A stretch of 64,000 bases of DNA from Sporobolomyces roseus (taxonomy: Eukaryota; Basidiomycota; Microbotryomycetes; Sporidiobolales; Sporidiobolaceae). Shown here one piece after another: positions 57,982 through 64,000 of this stretch. Below the pieces are notes generated by a model. It saw nothing but the letters and a program-made list of their open reading frames with translations, did not search any database and was not told where the DNA came from. The stretch lies in assembly GCA_016617785.1 (NCBI GenBank), contig JADILM010000005.1:1798001-1862000 (forward strand), given 5' to 3'. A program made the translations under genes and the position numbers. The stretch's first letter is position 1. Each line of letters starts with the position of its first letter.

Positions 57982-59462
57982 ATGTCTTGCTACAACTGCG
58001 GTCAACGTAAGCTTTAACCATCAAACTCATCACGCCCCTCCTCAAGCACTCCTACACCTTCAAATGGATTGAAAGAGGGATGAAATCGATTTTTTTCGAA
58101 TTGTGGCGGATCTCTTTCTACACGGCTCTCGGGATGGTGGGAACAGGTGGGAAAGAATCATGAGGGTTGGTTTTGATCGTAGCAGGGGACGTTACACGCG
58201 CAGACGTTGATGATGATCCCCTGTAAAAAAAGACGCACTTTTAATCATCTCACTACTTTCTTTCTTTGAGGGGGATGAGGAGGAAGAGGGAGGGGTTTCT
58301 ATAAGGGGACGGTTGAGCACTTTCTTCACTATTCAAAGGGGACGGGAGCTGATGATGTTGCTCCCCATCCTTTTCCCACTTTTTTCGCCCCTTCGCTCTT
58401 TTTCTCCGTTCGACTTTCTCTTTTCTCTCTCGCGACTTCATCGTTCTATGTGATTCTCTTCCAATATAATCTGGTTGAGGATTGTTTTCAGCCGGTCACA
58501 TCGCCTCTGCTTGCCCTACTGCGGCTCAAGGTGCCGTTTGCTACAACTGCTCTCAACCTGGTCACATCTCGCGTTAGTTTCTCTCTTCCTTGATCCTCCC
58601 TTTCAAACTAGAAGAGGGTCTCATCGACGTCATCTCTCTCTCTATGAATGTAGGTGACTGCCCTCAAGGACCCGCTCCTAAGAAGTGCTACTCGTGCGGT
58701 GATGTCGGTCACGTCGTACGTTTTTCTCTCTCTCTCTCTCTCTCTCCCTCTCCCTGTCTGTGAGACTCAAGAACTGATCAGAATGTAAGCTTGCTTTGGG
58801 ATAGTCACGAGAGTGCCCTCAAAACCCTAACGCCGGAGCTGCTGGATTCGGAGCGGGACAAGCTTCGTTCCAACAAGGTGGACAAGGAGGAGGTCAAGGT
58901 GCTTGTTACAGATGTGGACAACCCGGTCACATCTCTAGGCAATGCCCTCAATCTTTCGGTGGAGGAGGATGTAAGTCTCTACTTCCTTCTTGTCGAGTGC
59001 GAGATTGAAGAAGAGCTGATTGAATTTGGGAGAGTGTGATTAGACGGAGGAGGATTCCAGGGTGGATTCCAAGGTGGATTCCAAGGTGGACCTCCCAAGA
59101 CTTGCTACACTTGTGGTGGAGTTGGTCACTTGTCGAGGGAGTGCGTCAACCCTTCAAAGTGCTTCGTAAGTCGAAACAGAAAACTCTTCACATCAGACTC
59201 TCTGATCTATGAGACTGATGTGCTTGAATTTGTCGATCGACTTAGAACTGTGGTCAAGTAGGACACATCTCGAGGGATTGCACCAACGCTCAAGCTGCTA
59301 AATCATGCTACGTATGTTTCTTCCTCTCGCTCATTGTGCTTCTTTCGAGTTGCTGATGAATCAGCTGGAACTACCTTACAGAACTGTGGTGAGTCTGGAC
59401 ACATCGCGAGGGAGTGCCCTACTCAACAAGGTGCCGCCGCTGCCGCTCCTGCTCAAGAGTAA
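57982..59462 (+). CDS. GIS2: GIS2/CNBP-type protein with seven CCHC zinc knuckles
   Basis: Seven exons (57982-58006, 58492-58572, 58654-58715, 58805-58970, 59044-59165, 59246-59311, 59382-59462) give 200 residues. Seven CX2CX4HX4C knuckles are visible, beginning CYNCGQPGHIASAC, CYNCSQPGHISRDC and CYSCGDVGHVSREC. A Gly/Gln-rich spacer between knuckles four and five repeats GGFQ. This matches yeast Gis2 and animal CNBP, single-stranded nucleic-acid binding proteins that act in translation and stress granules. The first intron (58007-58491) is 485 bases, far longer than any other here, and splits the first knuckle. Intron 3 contains a CT microsatellite (about 58724-58750). Confidence 0.93.
58007..58491 (+). 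other. Unusually long first intron of the GIS2 gene
   Basis: Donor GTAAGC, acceptor TTTTCAG. Seven to eight times the usual intron length of the window. It contains T- and A-rich runs and a G-rich stretch near 58260-58310. It may carry regulatory elements or a small RNA; no clear hairpin pair or snoRNA box set was identified by eye. Confidence 0.6.
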
Positions 59463-59860
59463 ACCCTTTCTTGACGATTTGAGTCGAAGTATCGACGAAA
59501 AATGAAACGAAATACAATACAAGTTCCGTTTGATCAACTAAGGGATCGTTCTTCTTGCGTCGTCGAGAGTGTGACGGCTATGTCAATGTCGAAGAGAGGA
59601 AGTGAGATGCGAAGAGAGAGAGAGTTGCGAAATCTCTTCGTCGAGAATGAGCGAAACTCCTCCGAAGTTTTGTCTCGCTTTCCTTTCTTTTTTTTTGATC
59701 GCCTCTAACGTACTGAAAACCTTTACCAACGAAATCGTACTTTAAATTTGCGAAACTCCTTCTCTCCTTTTCCCCTCAAAAAACACCGCCACCTCTCTTT
59801 CCGTCTCTCTCTCTCACTCTCTTCACACTCTCCCTCACCAACTCCCCAACTCGCCCAATC
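59463..59860. other. Intergenic with CT-rich promoter or leader
   Basis: 3' flank of GIS2, then a strong pyrimidine tract (about 59755-59850) directly before the next ATG, a common leader type in this window. Confidence 0.55.
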
Positions 59861-61772
59861 ATGCCACGAGCAGGTTCTGGCCTCTCGTCGACTGGTTCAC
59901 GTTCTCCAATCCTTCTATTACTCACACTAGCCCTGATCTCATTCTTAGCAATCTCTCCTCTCTACTACCTCTCAACTTCAAGCTCAAACACACTCGTAGC
60001 ACAACGAGATGGAGATCAAGGTAGTGGGCAACGAGTGGAAACGAGTTGGATGGTTCAAGAGGGGGATCAAGTTGAAGATGACTCGTTCAACCTTTCTACT
60101 CTCTCTATACAACAAGCAGTTCCTCTCGACCAATTAACGAAATCATCAAGATGGAGAAGAATCGCCAGTGATGCGGTGGATCAAGTTGGGGATTTAGTTT
60201 TGGCATTATTTGGATTCGATGAAACCGATTGGTTTGAAGATTCATCTAATTTCGATGGAGAGGAGGAGGAAAGTGAATTGAGGGAAATGGGAATTGAAGG
60301 GACTAGTTTGACTAGTTGGAGTGAATCTTCAGTTTATGTCGAAGTAAGTTCTCATTCTCTCTCTTCTTTTTACTCCCACTCGAAGTTAATAATCTCGTAC
60401 TTTTTTTTTTGGTGGTAGCGTACACAATCTTTACATCCTTCAAGACCATCAGCTTTTGGTCCACATTTATTAAACTCTCCTCTTCGTGGAAACCTCTACC
60501 CTATCCAACTCTTCTCAAACAATTCTTATGGTTGCTCTCCCTCCTCCTCTTCCCCGAACGCACCAAGAGACAAGAACTGGATCGCATTAGTACAAAGGGG
60601 ACAATGTCCTTTTAGTGAGAAAGTTAGGGTCGCTCAGGGTTTCGGGGCGAAAGCGGTCGTTTTCGGTGATGAGGATGAAACGAGAGGTGGGATTAGAGGT
60701 GGGAAAGGTTTATTAACTCCTTGGTCTCCTGGTACGTAAAGAACTCATCTCTCTCTCTTACTGTTATCGTGGGGAGAGAGCTGATAAGAGAGGAGGAAGA
60801 GTTTAGATGATACGAGTGATGTAGAGATTCCTAGTATTTTTGTGAGCAGAGCTAGTTATTTGAGTTTGGAGAGGACTTGGGAAGATGAACAATCAATTGG
60901 TGGTGGTGCTAGTGCTAGTCAAGAGTTTGTGGGTTTGGAAGTGGTTTTATCGAAAGATGAAATGTTTGCTTGGTGCGTTTTCTTCTACTCTCTTCACTAT
61001 CATTCTCGAATAGGAACTGATGAGATTGATTTGGTGTAGGCCTCTACTCGATTTATTGTTCTTACTATTATTCCTACCTTCGCTCTTGACCCTCTTGACG
61101 GTGTTTACTCAAAGGGTTAGGTTGGCAAGGTTGGCGAAAGCTGAAAGAGCTCCGAAATCTGCAGTCGCGAAATTGGTCGTGTTCAAATGGGGCGAACCGG
61201 CAGTTGAGAAGACGAATGTGGTGGGCAACACGGGAACGAGCCAAGAGAGAGTGGATGAGGAAAGGGAGATTGGATTGAATGCGACGAGGTCAAATGGTAC
61301 GGAAGATCGAGAGGAGGAAGAAGTCAACGTCGATGAATCCACTTCCTTACTCCTCACTCCTCACCCTCCTTCACCTTCTCTTCCTACTCCCTCTTCGAAC
61401 CTCCTCACTCGTCTTCGTCGATTCGTCCGACTCCCTTCCCATCGAACCTCGCCCATTTCACTCCCTTCAAACTCGTCTTCTCTCCCTACCCGTGGCGCTT
61501 CTCTCCTCTACCCTTCCTTGACGGATTGTACGATCTGTTTGGAACCGTTCGTCAAGAATGAGAGTATAGTGATTGAATTACCGTGTAAACATTTGTTTCA
61601 TAGGGATTGTTGTGTCGATTGGTTGGTTATGAGGAAAGGAGTTTGTCCGATTTGTAGGAGGTCAGTCATGGAGGAGGAGGATGGAGATGTCGGTGGAGAG
61701 GGAACGGAGGAGGTTAGGATTCAATTGGGAGAGGAACGCGAGGGGGAGCAGGGAGAAGGGAGAGTTGTATGA
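59861..61772 (+). CDS. PA-TM-RING ubiquitin ligase
   Basis: Four exons (59861-60343, 60419-60731, 60807-60972, 61040-61772) give 564 residues. Order: N-terminal signal or anchor (ILLLLTLALISFLAISPLYY), then a protease-associated (PA) domain with NWIALVQRGQCPFSEKVRVA and KAVVFGDED. A membrane segment (LLDLLFLLLFLPSLLTLLTV) and a cytosolic region follow, with the RING-H2 finger near the end: CTICLEPF, PCKHLFHRDCCVDWL and CPICRR. This is the RNF13/RNF167-type layout; such proteins ubiquitinate endosomal or vacuolar membrane proteins. The CDS ends in an acidic stretch. Confidence 0.88.
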
Positions 61773-61976
61773 ATTGGGGTTTTGGTTTTTTTTGTCGTTG
61801 TATTCCTTTCTTTCACTTTGATTCTGTTTGTTCTCTTCTATCTGTAGCTACGAAAGTCTCCTCTCACGCCCTGTTTGAATATAAAACATGATTCTCTGTC
61901 TTTTCTTTTCGACTTAGAAAACCACGCGGCTCCACCTTTCCTTCCTTCTTTCACTTCACTTGACTCTCCCTCGAGA

Positions 61977-63721
61977 ATGATCATCTCGTTACCAACGTTT
62001 CATTTCGCTGAAGGATATTTCACTATCGATGTCGTATATCGATTGTTATCAGCGACTCTGTTAGATCCAGTCCTCACCTTCCTCTTACCTTTCTATCAAC
62101 TACAACGACTCACTTCACTCTTCACTCAAACTACCGCAGCTCATGCATTACAATGGGCAATCAGGTTCGTCAAATGGAGAGAAGTGTTTAGAGATCCTTG
62201 GATGTTGGCGAGTTTGGTAGTTTGGGGAATAGGATTGTTAGTCAAATTGAATCAGGAGTTGACGAGAGCTAGTAGGAATAACTTTAGGGGAAACAAACAA
62301 GGTTGGGAGAATTGGCAAGGGAGAGTAGTATTGATAACGGGAGGTAAGTTTCAACCTTTCACCCCCGAAAGATTTCGGTTCACTCTTGTTTTTGTGCTGA
62401 TGCGTGTTGGGATTCGAGTTTATTGTAGGTGCGGGTGGAGTAGGAAGAGAAGTAGTGAAACAATTGAGAGCGAGAGGGTTGAAGATTAATATCGTAGTTT
62501 GGGATCAAGTTGAAATTTTCGAAAATCCTCGTCGTAAGTTCTTCACTCTCCTCTCTACTCTCAGCTTGATCTCAAAAAGCTGAGTGGTAGTCAACTCATA
62601 CAGCTGAGGGTGTACATTATTATAAAGTCGATATATCGAGTCAGAAAGCAGTGAGAGAAGCTGCTGAAAAAGTAAAGAGGGAAATCGGTCATCCGTACGC
62701 TCAATTCTCTCGAGTTATATCGCAGTTCGATGCTGATATACAGAGGATAACGTGTGCAGTACGGTACTTGTGAATATGGCTGGGGTTGTACGAGCGAAAT
62801 CAATCTTGGATATGACTGAACAAGATATCGATTTGTAGGTCGTCGCTTTCCCCTCCTCGACTGTATCTGATTGTGAGACTGAGTGGAACTGCGTTGATCC
62901 TGCAGAACTTATGATATAAACGTCAAGAGTCATTATTACACAGTTCAAGCATTCCTACCCGAAATGATCAAGACTGGAATCGGTCACATTGTCGTTCGTT
63001 CCCTCTCCTTCCCTCCCTTCTCACTTGCTTCACGCTGATTCCTCTTCCTCTAGACCATCGCCTCTTCAACAGGTTATCATCAAGCCGCTAATGGAGTCGC
63101 TTGTTCGTCTTTCTCTTCTCTCTCCCTTTCTTTCTCTCCCTACTAATCCCTCCCTCTCTCTCTCTCTCTTCTCGCTAGATTGTTCATCCAAAGCAGCAGC
63201 TCTATCATTCCACGAAGGTCTCACCGAAGAACTTCGACACGTCTACCTCCCTCATTCAGAAGCGAGGAGAATCAGAACTTCGATCGTTTGTCCTGCTCAT
63301 ATCAAAACTAGGATGTTTGAAGGGTTTACGAGTAGTATTCCTGGTTGGTGGGCACCGAGTTTGGAGGTTGAAACTGTTGGGATGTTGGTGACTCAAACTG
63401 TTTTGAGTGGTGAAAGTCAAGTGAGTTTTTCTTCTTCTTCTCTCTTGGGGAGGGAGTATGGGAATACTGATGAGTGAGGTGTGTGAGGATATTTCTAGCA
63501 TATCATTGAACCTCTTTATGCAAAGTTCACCCCAATGGCGAGAGGATTGCCAAATTGGATTTATTCTTTCATTTTAGCGTGCGTTGATCGCTTCCTCTCT
63601 CTCTTCAGTCATTGTTTTGAGGAGAAGGGTACTGATATGAGGAGGGATGTACAGGTGCGCGAGGAAATCGATGGGAGGCGTTAGGGATGTTCAACAGAAG
63701 AGAATCGAGAAAACGGAATAG
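61977..63721 (+). CDS. Short-chain dehydrogenase/reductase, membrane-anchored (HSD17B11/RDH-like)
   Basis: Nine exons (61977-62343, 62429-62533, 62604-62694, 62760-62834, 62906-62993, 63054-63102, 63179-63420, 63499-63578, 63655-63721) sum to 1164 bases, 387 residues. N-terminal hydrophobic segments (including PWMLASLVVWGIGLLVKL) precede a classical SDR fold: cofactor loop GGAGGVG at ~123-129, NMAG, the Ser of IASSTG and the catalytic YCSSK. The C-terminus (WIYSFILACARK) is again hydrophobic. The family acts on lipids, retinoids or steroids at ER or lipid droplets with NAD(P); the substrate here is unknown. All phases agree. Confidence 0.9.
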
Positions 63722-64000
63722 AAGAATCGTTTTTGGATTTCGAATTGAATTTTCGAAAAGTGTTTTATCTCGTAATCAGTAACTCGCACATCAGTACAAC
63801 GGATCATCTTCAATCGCGTTCGAGTATGACTTGGCGTCGGTCTCATCGATTGATTCTCTCGATGTCGTTTTCTCGCTTTCATCGATTTCGCAGAACCTGC
63901 TTCGCGTTCTTCAACTCTCACGCTATCGTCAGACGACATAAGATACTGAATAGATTCTCATGACAAAAGCTACTTGTAGAGGTTACGGAACGAGTGCCCT
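63722..64000. other. 3' flank
   Basis: Downstream of the dehydrogenase. Nothing is recognisable up to the window end. Confidence 0.5.

Noticed and set aside
58724..58750. CT microsatellite as a possible promoter element
   Set aside because: It lies inside an intron of the zinc-knuckle gene and is a simple pyrimidine tract; recorded only as a repeat in that entry.
1..64000. Transposons, LTRs, CRISPR arrays, rRNA genes
   Set aside because: No terminal repeats with target-site duplications, no transposase or reverse-transcriptase motifs, no spaced palindromic repeats and no rRNA core sequences were seen on either strand.

Overview
The window is fungal nuclear DNA. Nearly every gene is split by short introns (mostly 50-90 bases, GT...AG, usually with a CTGAC or CTGAT branch site near the 3' end). 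The recognisable proteins are eukaryotic and fungal: clathrin light chain, a KRE6/SKN1 beta-glucan protein, a CHS7 chitin synthase chaperone, BUD31, TRAX, HOOK and a GIS2/CNBP zinc-knuckle protein. Intron density, CT-rich leaders and gene style suggest a basidiomycete, possibly Pucciniomycotina; the class is an inference. No rRNA, tRNA, CRISPR, transposase or reverse transcriptase was seen.

Region 1 (1-23.5 kb) looks like a surface-glycan neighbourhood. It holds the 5' part of an SLC35A-type nucleotide-sugar transporter (minus), an HtrL/YibB-like type II membrane protein, a small Cys-rich secreted protein with a Kex2-like site (minus), two giant paralogous secreted proteins (1560 and 2750 residues), and an exostosin/GT47-type protein. 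Each giant joins an N-terminal PIG-L/LmbE zinc deacetylase domain to 5 or 11 galactose-binding-like modules, a pentapeptide ladder of N-glycosylation sequons, Ser/Thr-rich mucin-like stretches and a conserved hydrophobic C-terminal tail. The larger one has grown by tandem duplication of a two-exon, ~600-base unit.

Region 2 (24-36 kb) carries a lineage-type family of MYND-finger proteins: two intact genes, one decayed copy, one copy with a single frameshift and one C-terminal fragment. They surround clathrin light chain (CLC1) and KRE6. KRE6 (GH16-like) has 20 inferred exons, including 8- and 13-base micro-exons; its active-site exon is preceded by AT instead of AG.

Region 3 (36.6-55.4 kb) mixes housekeeping genes (TRAX, CHS7, BUD31, HOOK) and a GPI-type secreted protein with six copies of a protein family I do not recognise. 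All six share a four-exon layout (intron phases 0-1-1) and an AGPRxAG-like motif. One copy is truncated and one is frameshifted. This family is the best candidate for something undescribed.

Region 4 (55.7-63.7 kb) has four plus-strand genes: a coiled-coil RING protein, a seven-knuckle GIS2/CNBP protein, a PA-TM-RING ubiquitin ligase and a short-chain dehydrogenase.

Exon joins were chosen by eye from splice signals, reading frame and similarity among paralogues. Several single-base breaks (near 35.98, 36.0, 50.95 and 52.14 kb) could be real mutations or assembly errors; the sequence alone cannot separate these.
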